Below, one piece after another: positions 48,501 through 58,161 of a stretch of DNA of 64,000 bases. The number at the start of each line of letters is the position of its first letter. Within the stretch, counting starts at the first letter, position 1. The stretch lies in NCBI RefSeq assembly GCF_030936135.1, contig NC_082595.1:85054451-85118450 (forward strand). The letters run 5' to 3'. The notes beneath the pieces were generated by a model. It was not told where the DNA came from, ran no database searches, and worked only from the letters and a program-made list of their open reading frames with translations. A program made the position numbers and the translations under genes. The stretch is from Gavia stellata. Its lineage: Eukaryota; Chordata; Aves; Gaviiformes; Gaviidae.

Positions 48501-51500
48501 ACGTTTATCTACAGCCTACCCCTTTGCACTTCAGCTCATGAGACACAAGGGACTGGCCAAACTGCCACTGTGAAACTCGGCTATGACATTGGCAACTTTT
48601 CCATTCTCTTCTTTCAACACTGGGAGCAGCCACCTTCCCCAGGAACTATGGGCTCCATCAATTCTTAGCTAGGCCCTTTACCCAGGCTCTCAGAAAAAGC
48701 TCCTTCTGTCACTAAAGCAGCTGTTTTTCCTCATGTCAGTTCCTCCCTAATCTTGCTAACCTCCAACTTCTCAAAATGCTGGTCCTCAGACTAGCCTGAC
48801 AGGCCTGTGACTTTTATTAGAGTCAAATCCTTCCACCCCCTTTGTCTTCTACATCAACTTCAGATCTCTGCCTTCAGGGCAAAAATCCTTTAATTTCGCT
48901 TCTGACATTTTTGCTCGCTCCTTTCTTATGTCACTCAAAGAATCTTCATGATAAGCTTATGCTTTCTTCCACAGCTTTGTTTGGGATTATCTCCCCATCC
49001 TTCCACACCAAAATAATCCCATCTTCTTGCCTGCTGCAAGAGCCACTCCCTTTCCCCAAACTTGTCTGTAACTCCTGCTAATGCCCCTGGACACACCACA
49101 GGCACATAACCTGGAAGCCATGGAAAAAGAGCAGGGACAAACTATGATCCAGTCTTTCAAGTTTGTCAAGTATGACTGTGCATGAGGAGTTACTACTAGC
49201 TAAAAGCAGTGCCATTTTCAGAGTATCTAAAACTTCCCCTGAATTTAACACAGCTTCTGGAGACTAGGTGGGTATGCAACAATTTGTTATTAAAACACTA
49301 AACTTAGAAAATGCTATACATTATCCAACTCAACACCAGACTGCTTAAATAAAACCACACACGCAGAAGGTAACACCTGAGCATCTGTCATTGAACTGAG
49401 GTTTTACGGTGGTAAGTTACGAACAGAAGGGAAAGAGAGAGCATTATCAAAAAAAGAAGTGAAAAGAGTGGAGGTAGGGAGGAACAACAACAACAAAAAG
49501 CAAATACTATTAGCTTATATTTGAATCAAAACTCAAATGCTAGATTATCTTTCCCCCCCCCTCTACAAGTTAACTAGTGAGTAGCAGCAAATACATCTAC
49601 CAGAGAGACTGGAAACAGAGAAGAAACAGTTGCATCTGAATCACCCAAGTTTCTTCTCTCATTCTGTTGCCTCTTCCCCGCCCCTCCCCGCCCCCCCCCC
49701 CCCCAAATCTCCTTTCTCCTGCTTCTCTTTACCATCACTTATTTCACCCTAACTTCTTGCCTTTATCTTTCATAGTTTTGGAGATGCAAAAAAGGGGACA
49801 CCTTTCAACAGCATCAATAGAGGGACAGGAGGTTCAAGACAGAACTACAGTCCTCTCGAAAGTACGCTGGAAAGTACAACCTAATGGTCAGATCTAATGG
49901 GAGTACTGTCAGGGTACACCAGGTGTTTGAAACACAGCAGAGTAAGAAAAACTATCTTGAAGCCTAAAAGAAGGGAGAGGAGAGAAAGTGGGTTAAAAGG
50001 AAAAAAAAAAAAAAATCAGGGCATAATTATACGTCTTGAAAACTCTCTACTATGTTCAGTCAGGCGAGTTACTTATGCTTATGATCTTGCCTTAGATAAA
50101 AGATGATCACTGTACTGCTGAGAGGTTGAAAATCTTTTGCAGCATATCACACAGGCAACAGCATTATTTGGAGGTCCATGTAATGTGACTGTTGGGTCAC
50201 AAGGAGAATGATCAAACCTGGAGAGGAAGAAATAATTAACAAACTAGTCCGCTCTAAATAGTAAAAATGTTTTTTTAATGGGAAAAATTCTGTCTTTTGA
50301 AGCTGTTGGACAAAAACCTATCAAATCAACCCAAACTGTAAAATTCATCACTTCCCCTATCATTAACTGTATCAGCTGAAGTATCCTGTACAGAGGTGAT
50401 TCTTCCTGCAGCGTACCAGTTATAATGACCACTTTGCAGAGCAATCATACTGTTTTTAAGAGCAAGAGAACTAACAAAGCCTCGATTTCCTACAGAGGGA
50501 TGTTTAAAATTTATTTATTTTTACCTCCCTGTACTAATTCTGGCTGGGATGGAGTTAATTTTCTTTGTAGCAGCTTGTATGGTGCTGTGATTTGGATTTA
50601 TGAACAAGAATGTTGACAGCACAAGGATGTTTTAGCTATTGCTGAGCACTGCTTGCACAGCACCAAGGCCTCCTTTGTTTTTCAGACTGCCCCGCCAGTG
50701 AGTAGGCTGGGGGTAGGCAAGAGGTTGGGAGGGGACACAGCTGGGACAGATGACCCCAACTGACCAAAGGGATATTCCATACCATATGATGTCATGCTCA
50801 GCAATAAAAGCTGGGTGAAGGAGGAGGAAGGGGGGATGTTTGGAGTGATGGTGTTTGTCTTGCCAAGTAACTGTTACGTGTGATAAAGCCCTGCCCACCG
50901 ATAGGAATTCCTTATTTTGCTTTGCTTGCATGCACAGCTTTTGCTTTACTTATTAAACTGGTTTTATCTCAACCCAGAGTTTTCTCACTTTTACCCTTCC
51001 AGTTTTCTTCCCCATCCCACTGGGGTGAGTGAGTGAGCAGCTGTGTGGGACTGAGCTGCCTACTGGGGTTAACCCACAACACTCACTCAGATTCTCTCCT
51101 TACTATCTTCCCCATGACACATTAACTAGTTAAAAGGCAGTATGTGCTGGAATTGACCCCAGACGCAGGGAGCACTGACTAGCAATGATCAGCTATGAAC
51201 AGATGTCTGGTCTATAGCTCTTACTCCTCTTTCCCTTCATTAGGGGCTTTTCTTTATCTTACCATCAAGTTGTATATGTTAGCCTTTTGCTCTTTTTCAA
51301 GTTTGAATGAAGAAGTTACAGAACTGGAGAATCTCGTTTCTCAAAAAAACCCCAGATATTAGAAAAAGCTCAACAAGAGAAAGAAATCAATTCTGAATTA
51401 AAAAAAAACCAAACAAAAAACCCCCCAAAAAAGCCAACCAGGAAGTTCATCACATCATCTGTATAAAACCTGTTAACATATTAATTGGCTCTCCAAATGG

Positions 51501-54500
51501 AATTTTGTCACCACAGGCAGTTTAAAGTAGACTTGACACTGATGTCCTAAGTTCGTGCATATTCTTTCATTATTATTTCTCACACTGAGCTCTTGCACTA
51601 CATCCTTACCTTTGAAGGTGACCTAGGAGAAGATGTCCATTATCAAATTCTCTGTTGCAATGCATCACAGGACAAGACATGGGACTGCTGTTGACTTGTG
51701 TCTGACCTGCCCTCTTATAAATACCCCTTCTTCCACTGTTAACAGTGCCTGGTTTGAGACCTGTGTTATAAAACAAAGCACTTAACCAGAATCTGAATTA
51801 TAGAGGCTCAAGAAAACAAACAAAATAACACACAAGCCCTAAAGCATTTAAAAATCACAGCATCACGGAATCACTAAGGTTGGAAAAGACCTGTAAGATC
51901 ATCAAGTCCAACCATCAATGCAACACCACCATGCCCACTAAACCATGTCCCACAATGCCACGTCCACATGTTCTTTGAACATCTCCAGTGAGGGTGACTC
52001 CACTGCTTCCTTGGGCAGCCTGTTACAGTGTTTCACCACTCTCTCAGTAAAGAAATTTTTCCTAATATCCAGCCTAAACCTCCCCTGTCACAACTTGAGG
52101 CCATTTCCTCTTGTCCTGTCGCTAGTCACTTGGGAGAAGAGACCAACACCCACCTCTCTGCAACTCCCTTTCAGGTAATTGTAGAGAGCGATGAGGTCTC
52201 CCCTCAGCCTCCTCTTCTCCAGACTGAACAACCCCAGTTCCCTCAGCCGCTCCTCATAAGACTTGTGCTCCAGAGTTATACTGATTCTTAAAAGCAAGCT
52301 AACAATGCACTGTAACTCAATCCTACTACGGTAAGTCTACTCTTTCAGTTGAAGAATCTGCCTCTTCAATCCCCAGTAGGATTACTTTTCAAACACATTG
52401 ACACCCTTACTCCAGGTCCTCCAGGCAATATTTTAAATTGATTGAACTTCCTGAAGCTACACTTACTTACGTAGACATTTTCCTGAGCAACAGTTTAACA
52501 GTATTATTTTTCCTTCTAGCAACTTTGCTTATAAAAGTAGCTAACATTGCCTTAGTGATTTTTAGACTTTCTATATTAAATTTTCTAAGCAGCAAAACAT
52601 TAGAAGAATAGCTTTTATGGAAATGAGTGTATAAGAACTTTCGAATGCCACACTCTAGCAAAGTTAATATTTTAAGATGTGGTTATGCATCAGAGGCACC
52701 TGCAAGCTCAATGTCAGTATTGCTCAATGCAATTATCACATGTTCTATTCTGCAATGCAGGACTTACTTAGAAAATGTATCACTGAAACTTAGTTTCCTA
52801 TTCTTACCTGGCATTTTTAACCACTGGTCCACACATAATCTTGCAGCTTCTGTATCACTGTGTTCCCGAATAAATTCTAGTTCTTGCAACCCGTGAGCGT
52901 ATTGGGAATCAACTTTCTCCTGAAGGGGAAAACGTATTAGGCAAGGTGGCGATCAAATTAAAAAAAAAAAATTAAAAAAAAATCCAGATTAAGTATGTGT
53001 ACCAAAACTTACATGTGGGTCTCTAAAAACCTAGGGGAAAAAAAAATTATAAAAACCTAAGAAAAAAAAAAAATCTTTTAACTTGACTGACTTCTGTGTA
53101 ACATAAGGACAGAATGTAACAGCAGTAAGAAAATAAATAATAGTACTAATTTTTATGCGCTAAATAAAAGCTACAGCTTAGGTCAATTAATTTACTTTTA
53201 CTACATCTACTGAAGTTTCTGAAGCATGTACATAACCAAGAAAATTTTTAAGATTATAAGATTATAAAAAGAAAAAAAATAATAAAATTAAAAAAACAAC
53301 CACTAAACGGTTACTGAAACTAAAGAGTCAATTTGTTCTACTGCTGAGGCAAAAAAAAAAAAAAAAAGGCAGTTTCACTTTGAAGAGTAATTTTAATTCT
53401 GCAGATTGCATTACCTGATGAGGAGTGAGGAGCCGCCCAGCAGGAAAATATACATCATTAACAAAAGGATTTTTCAGCCTTCACTCTCAGACTACTTTAA
53501 AAGCTACATAGCTATCTCTGACTCTACTTTACAGCTGAAAAACTTTATGTGGAGACATTAACAGATTGCCAAATTCTAAGTGGAGGACAGAGGAGAGGGA
53601 TGTAGGCCTCTGGATTTCAAGGCCACCTTGGACTATATCTAACAGCCTTATACTCTGCTGTATTACAGCTGCATAGTCTATTGTAGACTATAACAAGCTG
53701 TAACTATAGTACAATTATGTGACTTTAAAAGCCATTAACAGTGTTCAGAAAATTAGGCTGGAAAGTCAGCATGTTCCACAAATACTGGATTTGCATTTGT
53801 CCCTGTTGAATTTCATGAGGTTCTTGTAAGCCCATTCCTTCAAGTTGTCCAGGTCCCACGGATAGCAGCCCTACCCATAAGCCTATTGTCTGCACCTCCC
53901 AGTTTGTAATAAAAATAAACATGCCTTTCAAATGGCTGCACAATACAATTAATAGGATTCAACTTTAAAATTATGCCTTATACACAGAAAATTTTATCCC
54001 ATTATAAAATATTACCTGATACAGAGATTTAATGCGGCAAACGGCTTCCCATAGATCTCAGACAAAAGCAGGTAGATAACTAGGTTTGCTGCATGGCGGT
54101 TTGTGATAACTGTTATTTTTCAATTATTTAACCAGAATAATTAATGCTAAGGTCCCTCTGCTATATACACAAACAAGAGAACAAGTTTTTGCCATTGGCT
54201 TGCATGAAGTTAGCTTCCCCCCCCCTTAGGAACTGCAGTAAGACTAGCAAATTGATCAGTTAAAAGCCACTGAAGAGACAAAGTCCGTATTGTCTTTTAG
54301 ATGATGCCCCAGAAGCAAAAATCTCTAGTTGCTAGTTCCAGGTCTGGCTCACCAATCTTTTTATTTGCTTAGTAGTGAAAACAAACACACTCATGACTAC
54401 AAGGCCGGTATTATGCAATACTACTGAAACAACACAGATCCAATACCTTAAAGGCTTTGTTTTTCTCTTCTTTTTGCTGTTTCTCTACTTCAACATGGCG

Positions 54501-55882
54501 TGCCAGACGATCCAAGGTTGATGCAACTCGTTCTTTCTGATAGTCAATGTGATCTTTACGCTTAGTATTTCTCTACAATTGAAAAGATAAACTTTTATTT
54601 GGCAATTGTTAAGTAACAGGCACTAATACGGTAAAAAGTTATGCCCAAGCATCAGGACATAATTCAGTACAGCTACTCCAATCCTAAGTTCCATGATCTA
54701 CCTTAATGGTTTTCTCTTCCTATTTACCGGCATCTGTAACTTCTGTAAAAAAACCTAACAAAACAACCCCCTACATATTCAAGGCAATTCAACATCAACA
54801 TTAGCCTCATCAAAACAATAGAAGGAACGCAGATGATTGTGCTGGGTGTCCTGGAAGTCTCCAACAAATTAAAAATTAAGTAAATTCTTCTAAGTAGGTA
54901 AACAAAATTCCTAAAGATTCCAAAGACAACATGCAGCCCATCCAAAAAACTGAGAACTGATATCATTCTCGTTTTAAGACGACATTGCCCTGTATCTTCA
55001 GAAATGCAGATCATTAGCTTTTTCTACCATAGGGATAGGCCATACACTGTAGTTTGCTCCTGCTACACGATCAGCTCTAGCAATCATCACTGTGGAGTGA
55101 GCTTGCGCATGTACAGAAGACCCACCTTTCCTTAAGAACCAGGTTTATTACACACATCATCTATAGCAACAGTGGAAAACAGAAGTCAAGAGATGGCCAC
55201 TGCTGCCAAAAACAACTCTAGCAGAGTCACTGTCAGTCACTGTCCCTCTCAAAGGCCCTGCAGAGTAGGCACAATAAGCTTGGGGGATACATAAATTGAC
55301 CAGCCTGCTTCTGACTCATAAATTCTTAGGACAGATTATGAAGAATGAGGCTGAGTTAAGACCAGGTTGTCAGCAGAATAAAGTCCTCCAACCTATAAAC
55401 TGCTCTTAAAAAAGTTATTTTAGAAGGAAGAGGCCTGGGACTAGGCCAGATACATTTGCAGGCTAGAGACTGAACACACTGACTTCTGAGGTTGCTTGTA
55501 AAGTGACATTTTTCTTCAACACAATTGCTAAAACCACTGAAAGCCAAATACAAGTTCCAAATCCATTTCAAAAAGGCAAAAAATGGCTCTCAAAAAAAAT
55601 GAGGTGTTGGCATTCTTGCCTTACACTCACCAGTAGGTAAAAATGAAAAGAGTTTCAAGTTGGGTTATTTATTTATTATTTGTTAAAAATACCCCTAACA
55701 AGCTTTTTTGTTAGGAGTAACTGATGGGAAAAAAAAATACAGGAGACCAATTATTTTATTCAATCAAGGAGTCCCAAAATACATTACAACATACTCACGT
55801 GAACATAAGAACTGCTGTTAGGTTCTTCATCCTCACTACTGACAAGATCAATGCATTCAAGTACAGGTCTTAAAGGTCCTTC
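24518..55882 (-). CDS. ZNF451: ZNF451, SUMO2/3 E3/E4 ligase with C2H2 zinc fingers (13 coding exons, first exon missing)
   Basis: ZNF451 (also ZATT) is a nuclear SUMO ligase that elongates SUMO2/3 chains, assists TDP2 in repairing topoisomerase-2 adducts and represses TGF-beta transcription. Thirteen - strand exons splice in phase into 3138 nt (1045 codons plus stop); human has about 1061 residues. In order: the inter-SIM PLRP motif and second SUMO-interacting motif ([11 protein letters not shown]) at residues 1-28; a charged helix; C2H2 or partial fingers through residues 130-850; a PIN-like domain ([15 protein letters not shown] to [14 protein letters not shown]) at about 855-1000; and a tail with two UIM-like motifs. 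The first SIM and the ATG lie in a missing exon, probably beyond 64000. One intron uses a GC donor. Identification is very secure. Confidence 0.96.
24571..26807 (-). other. ZNF451 last intron
   Basis: 2.2-kb AT-rich intron between the two UIM-encoding exons. No repeat family was recognised. Confidence 0.85.
26808..26882 (-). CDS. ZNF451: ZNF451 penultimate exon with UIM-like motif
   Basis: 75 nt. Spliced phases give [20 protein letters not shown] then KKQE. The acidic run followed by L-x-V-KRSLEE resembles a ubiquitin-interacting motif, with Thr in place of the usual Ala. The acceptor is CATTTAAG and the donor is GGAAG/GTCTGTT. Exact in-phase fit to both neighbours supports it as a true exon, although its residues differ from what I recall of mammals. 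Confidence 0.85.
27285..28420 (+). mobile_element. Solo LTR, avian endogenous retrovirus (ERVL-type), with perfect 5-bp target duplication
   Basis: The element begins TGTATTGGG and ends ACCACGACA, so it has TG...CA termini. It is flanked on both sides by CTCTG (27280-27284 and 28421-28425), a perfect 5-bp duplication. A polyadenylation signal AATAAA is at 28233-28238. No internal retroviral genes are present, so it is a solo LTR left by recombination. Family assignment is by resemblance to common bird ERVL LTRs and is an inference. Confidence 0.9.
27674..28020 (+). repeat. Tandem repeat inside the LTR, eight units of 41-52 bp
   Basis: The core CCACGCTGGAGCAG or a close variant starts at 27674, 27715, 27766, 27818, 27866, 27915, 27960 and 28006. 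Spacers vary and include GTGGGAAG-type segments. The GC-rich repeat lacks stop codons in several frames on both strands, which creates apparent proteins of up to about 238 residues that are not genes. Confidence 0.9.
31178..31935 (-). mobile_element. CR1 LINE fragment, degraded
   Basis: The left end reads ATCACAGAATGGCTGAGGTT, the typical CR1 3' terminus on the - strand. Reverse-transcriptase remnants include [13 protein letters not shown] and FADDTNLG. It has stop codons and internal deletions and is 5' truncated around [15 protein letters not shown]. It is older than the copy at 56.6 kb. Confidence 0.9.
37469..37655 (-). CDS. ZNF451: ZNF451 exon, PIN-like domain end
   Basis: 187 nt encoding [40 protein letters not shown] and [20 protein letters not shown]. 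The donor is AAAAG/GTAGAAAG. The next exon lies about 10.6 kb away across the longest intron of the gene in this window. Confidence 0.96.
37656..42566 (-). other. Two ZNF451 introns around exon 38593-38723
   Basis: Introns 37656-38592 and 38724-42566. They are AT-rich with A runs (about 38381-38398 and 41610-41624) and a GGTT-rich simple stretch near 39625-39660. No mobile element or gene was recognised. Confidence 0.8.
38593..38723 (-). CDS. ZNF451: ZNF451 exon, PIN-like domain middle
   Basis: 131 nt encoding [20 protein letters not shown] then [20 protein letters not shown] and CVH. The acceptor is ACTGTTTAG and the donor is CAT/GTAAGTTAG. Confidence 0.95.
42567..42701 (-). CDS. ZNF451: ZNF451 exon, start of PIN-like domain
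   Basis: 135 nt encoding [20 protein letters not shown] then [20 protein letters not shown] and WGFQ. VDLDNW carries the acidic cluster at the first strand of the PIN-like fold. The acceptor follows a good pyrimidine tract ending CCCATTGAAG. Confidence 0.95.
42702..43827 (-). other. ZNF451 intron
   Basis: 1.1-kb intron, AT-rich, nothing further recognised. Confidence 0.85.
43828..45482 (-). CDS. ZNF451: ZNF451 large zinc-finger exon
   Basis: 1655-nt exon, the core of the protein. It begins [16 protein letters not shown] after the acceptor CATTCTAG and ends EEPGE at the donor GAAG/GTTTGTAG. Finger-like units in order start at [111 protein letters not shown] and [20 protein letters not shown]. 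Between them are low-complexity Ser/Lys linkers. Spacing between Cys and His pairs is often irregular, as in the mammalian orthologue. Confidence 0.96.
46040..46187 (-). CDS. ZNF451: ZNF451 exon with fourth finger
   Basis: 148 nt encoding [30 protein letters not shown] and the finger [18 protein letters not shown]. The acceptor is ATTATAG and the donor is TTCAG/GTTTGTGAG. Phases agree with both neighbours. Confidence 0.95.
48215..48368 (-). CDS. ZNF451: ZNF451 exon with third finger
   Basis: 154 nt from the acceptor TCTCTTTCAG to the donor AGTG/GTATGTTG. It encodes [17 protein letters not shown], then the finger [20 protein letters not shown] with MSGQNHFLQ following. Confidence 0.94.
49691..49704. 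repeat. Poly(C) run of 14
   Basis: C14 in a longer pyrimidine-rich stretch in a ZNF451 intron. The opposite strand is G14, able to form four-stranded structures and prone to sequencing length errors. Confidence 0.9.
50091..50217 (-). CDS. ZNF451: ZNF451 exon with second finger and GC donor
   Basis: 127 nt encoding [20 protein letters not shown] and [20 protein letters not shown] then SK. The 3' end reads TCTAAG/GCAAGATC. The only donor that keeps homology and frame is GC, not GT; reading through meets a TAA four codons later. Confidence 0.93.
50530..51081 (+). mobile_element. Solo LTR, avian ERVL-type, near-perfect target duplication
   Basis: The element starts TGTACTAATTCTGGCTGGGA and ends TTAACCCACAACA. 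Flanks are CTCCC on the left and CTCAC on the right, a 5-bp duplication with one mismatch. It has AATAAA at 50803-50808. It lies antisense in the ZNF451 intron between exons 50091-50217 and 51610-51760. It shares sequence with the LTR at 56398-58161. Confidence 0.88.
51610..51760 (-). CDS. ZNF451: ZNF451 exon with first C2H2-like finger
   Basis: 151 nt. It encodes [20 protein letters not shown], a Ser/Gln linker, and [20 protein letters not shown], the beginning of the first zinc finger, whose final His is in the next exon. A CR1 insertion ends only about 94 bp from the acceptor. Confidence 0.95.
51854..52273 (-). mobile_element. CR1 LINE, 3' end fragment of about 420 bp
   Basis: The left end, ATCACAGCATCACGGAATCA, is the CR1 3' terminus. 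The reverse strand codes for the CR1 C-terminal segment [20 protein letters not shown]. It is 5' truncated at ACTTGTGCTCCAG and closely similar to the copy at 56.6 kb. It sits in the intron upstream of exon 51610-51760. Confidence 0.93.
52808..52919 (-). CDS. ZNF451: ZNF451 exon
   Basis: 112 nt between CCCTTCAG and the donor CCAG/GTAAGAA. It encodes [20 protein letters not shown] then [17 protein letters not shown], nearly identical to the family. The upstream flank in intron is A-rich. Confidence 0.95.
53781..53912 (-). mobile_element. Old CR1 remnant
   Basis: About 130 bp resembling the CR1 segment that reads GTTGAACTTCATGAGGTTCT in better copies, followed by the GTCCAGGTCCC block. It is heavily diverged, with no ends visible. 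The call rests on short conserved words only. Confidence 0.6.
54447..54572 (-). CDS. ZNF451: ZNF451 exon, charged helical region
   Basis: 126 nt in phase 0, encoding [20 protein letters not shown] then [20 protein letters not shown] and FK. This is a Lys/Glu-rich, probably helical segment matching the vertebrate protein. Confidence 0.95.
55799..55882 (-). CDS. ZNF451: ZNF451 exon with PLRP and second SIM
   Basis: 84 nt (28 codons) between the acceptor CTTTTCAG and the donor CAC/GTGAGTATG. It encodes [20 protein letters not shown] then [12 protein letters not shown] plus the hydrophobic-acidic SIM is the part of the catalytic module that positions the donor SUMO. The first SIM would be at the end of the preceding, unseen exon. 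Confidence 0.95.
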
Positions 55883-56397
55883 CTGAAAAGAAGCGTTAAA
55901 AACACACACACAAAAGCATTAAATTGTCCAACTCAGAGATAAAACATTGCATGCATTACAGCACAATGTCAACATTAGCAAAACCTGAAGGAAAATTTCA
56001 CTAAGGTTTTGAGAGAATGCAGTAATGAAAATCCTGTATGGCAACTTTTCCACTTAAGAGACTAATCAACAAAACTGGTAAAACATGCAAATAAATAAGT
56101 ATTCACAAATAATTAAAATATCAACTTAACATACAGATATCAAGTAGGAAAAAAAAATACCAAATTAACCGTCTTGGCTTTCTTAATAACCTTATATTCT
56201 CCACCTTCTCAATCAACTTAAATCTACATTTTAGAAGATACTCAACCTGTGCCATTAATTCAATGGTAATAGGGTAGCAGGCTGTTACCACGAGAGGAAC
56301 AGTCTTAGATTTCACTAAGCAATGCTAAATGTTTTTTCGGAGTTTGTTTTGGGGTTTTTTTGTTTGTTTTTAAAAGACACAAAAAACACCACCTAAG

Positions 56398-58161
56398 TGT
56401 GGTGGGTTGACCTTGGCTAGATGCCAGGTGCCCATCAAGCTGCTTTATCACTCCCCTCCTCAGCAGGACAGGGTGGGGAGAAAATAAGATGGAAAAAACT
56501 CATGGGTCAAGATAAAGGCAGTTTAATAAAGCAAAAGCAAAGGCCGCACATGGAAGCAAAGGAAAACAAAAGATTTATTCTCTGCTTCCCATCAGCAGGC
56601 GATGTCCAGCCACTTCCTGGGAAGCAGGGCTTCAGAATCACAGAATCACTAAGGTTGGAAAAGACCTGTAAGATCATCAAGTCCAACCATCAACTATCAA
56701 CACCACCATGCCCACTAAACCATGTCCCACAATGCCTCGTCCACACGTTCCTTGAATACCTCCAGGGAGGGTGACTCCACCACCTCCCTGGGCAGCCTGT
56801 TCCAATGCTTCACCACTCTCTCAGTAAAGAAATTTTTCCTAATATCCAGCCTGAACCTCTCCTGGTGCAATTTGAGGCCATTTCCTCTTGTCCTGTCACT
56901 CATCACTTGGGAGAAGAGACCAACACCCACTTCTCTGCAACGCCCTTTCAGGTAGTTGTAGAGAGTGGTAAGGTCTCCCCTCAGCCTCCTCTTCTCCAGA
57001 CTGAACAACCCCAGCTCCCTCAGCTGTTCCTCATAAGACTTGTGCTCCAGACCCCTCACCAGCTTCGTCGCCCTTCTCTGGACACACTCCAGCACCTCAA
57101 TGTCCTTCTTGTAGTGAGGGGCCCAAAACTGAACACAGGATTCGAGGTGCGGCCTCACCAGCGCCGAGTACAGGGGCACCATCACCTCCCCACTCCTGCT
57201 GGCCACACTATTTCTGGTACAGGCCAGGATGCCATTGGCCTTCTTGGCCACCTGGGCACACTGCTGGCTCATCTTCAGCCGCCTGTCAACCAACACCCCC
57301 AGGTCCTTTTCTGCAGGGCAGCTTTCCAGCCACTCGTCCCCAAGCCTGTAGCGTTGCATGTGGTTGTTGTGACCCAAGTGCAGGACCCGGCACTTGGCCT
57401 TGTTGAACCTCATACAGTTGGCCTGGGCCCATCCATCCAGCCTGTCCAGACCCCTCTGCAGAGCCTTCCGACCCTCCAGCAGATCAACACTCCCACCCAA
57501 CTTGGTGTCATCTGCAAACTTGCTGAGGGAGCACTCCATCCCCTCATCCAGATCATTGATAAAAATATCAAACAAAACTTGCCCCAAAACTGAGCCCTGG
57601 GGGACTCCGCTTGTGACCGGCTGCCAACTGGATTTCGCTCCATTCACCACAACTCTCTGGGCTCGGCCGTCCAGCCAGTTTTTTACCCAGTAAAGAACGT
57701 ACCTGTCTAAGCCACGATTCGCCAGCTTCTCCAGGAGAATACTGTTGGAGACAGTGTCGAAGGCTTTACTAAAGTCCAGGCAGACAACGTTGACAGCCTT
57801 TCCCTCATCCACAGTACACGTAGCAATTGCTCCACAAGACAAATGTCGTAATAATGAATGTGTGTCCCTCCCCTCTTCTCTTAGCTTTTATTGCTGAGCA
57901 GACATCATCTGGTATGGAATATCCCTTCGGTCAGTTTGGGTCAGCTGTCCTGGCTATGTTCCCTCCCAAGATCTTGCCCACCCCCAGCCTACTAATGAAG
58001 GGGGAGATGTTGGAGAGACAGCCTTGATGCTGTGCAAGCACTGCTCAGCAGTAGCAAAACACTGGTGTGTTATCAACACCCTTCTAGTTACCAATACAAA
58101 GCACAGCATTTTGAAGGCTGCTATGGGGAAAATTAACTCCATCTCAGCCAGACCCAATACA
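56398..58161 (-). mobile_element. ERVL-type solo LTR split by a CR1 insertion
   Basis: The right part, 57837-58161, is the LTR 5' half on the - strand, starting TGTATTGGGTCTGGCTGAGA. The left part, 56398-56632, is its 3' end, finishing TCAACCCACCACA. Between them lies the CR1. The same blocks occur in order in the LTR at 50530-51081. A sense-strand AATAAA is at 57887-57892 (reverse), with another at 56574-56579. I see no clean 5-bp target duplication. The element is in the same orientation as ZNF451. Confidence 0.85.
56633..57836 (-). mobile_element. CR1 LINE, 5' truncated, with long intact reverse-transcriptase frame
   Basis: The left end, CAGAATCACAGAATCACTAA, is the CR1 3' terminus. The - strand has a 375-codon frame without stops (57842 to about 56715). 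It contains [19 protein letters not shown], the box [14 protein letters not shown], the active-site box FADDTKLGG (where many RTs have YADD), and the C-terminal region ending in [17 protein letters not shown]. The endonuclease domain, ORF1 and promoter are missing, so it cannot move by itself. Confidence 0.95.

Larger units (their letters stand above)
45483..50090 (-). other. Three ZNF451 introns
   Basis: Introns 45483-46039, 46188-48214 and 48369-50090. The last contains a C14 run at 49691-49704 in a pyrimidine-rich stretch, and the GC donor at its upstream end (50089-50090). No mobile element was recognised. Confidence 0.8.
52920..55798 (-). other. Two ZNF451 introns
   Basis: Introns 52920-54446 and 54573-55798. 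The first is A-rich, with runs near 52960-53070 and an A18-20 tract near 53350, and contains an old CR1 remnant. The second shows no recognisable element. Confidence 0.8.

Noticed and set aside
56805..57693. Plus-strand open frames of 262 and 99 codons
   Set aside because: They are antisense to the CR1 reverse-transcriptase frame and are shadows of it.
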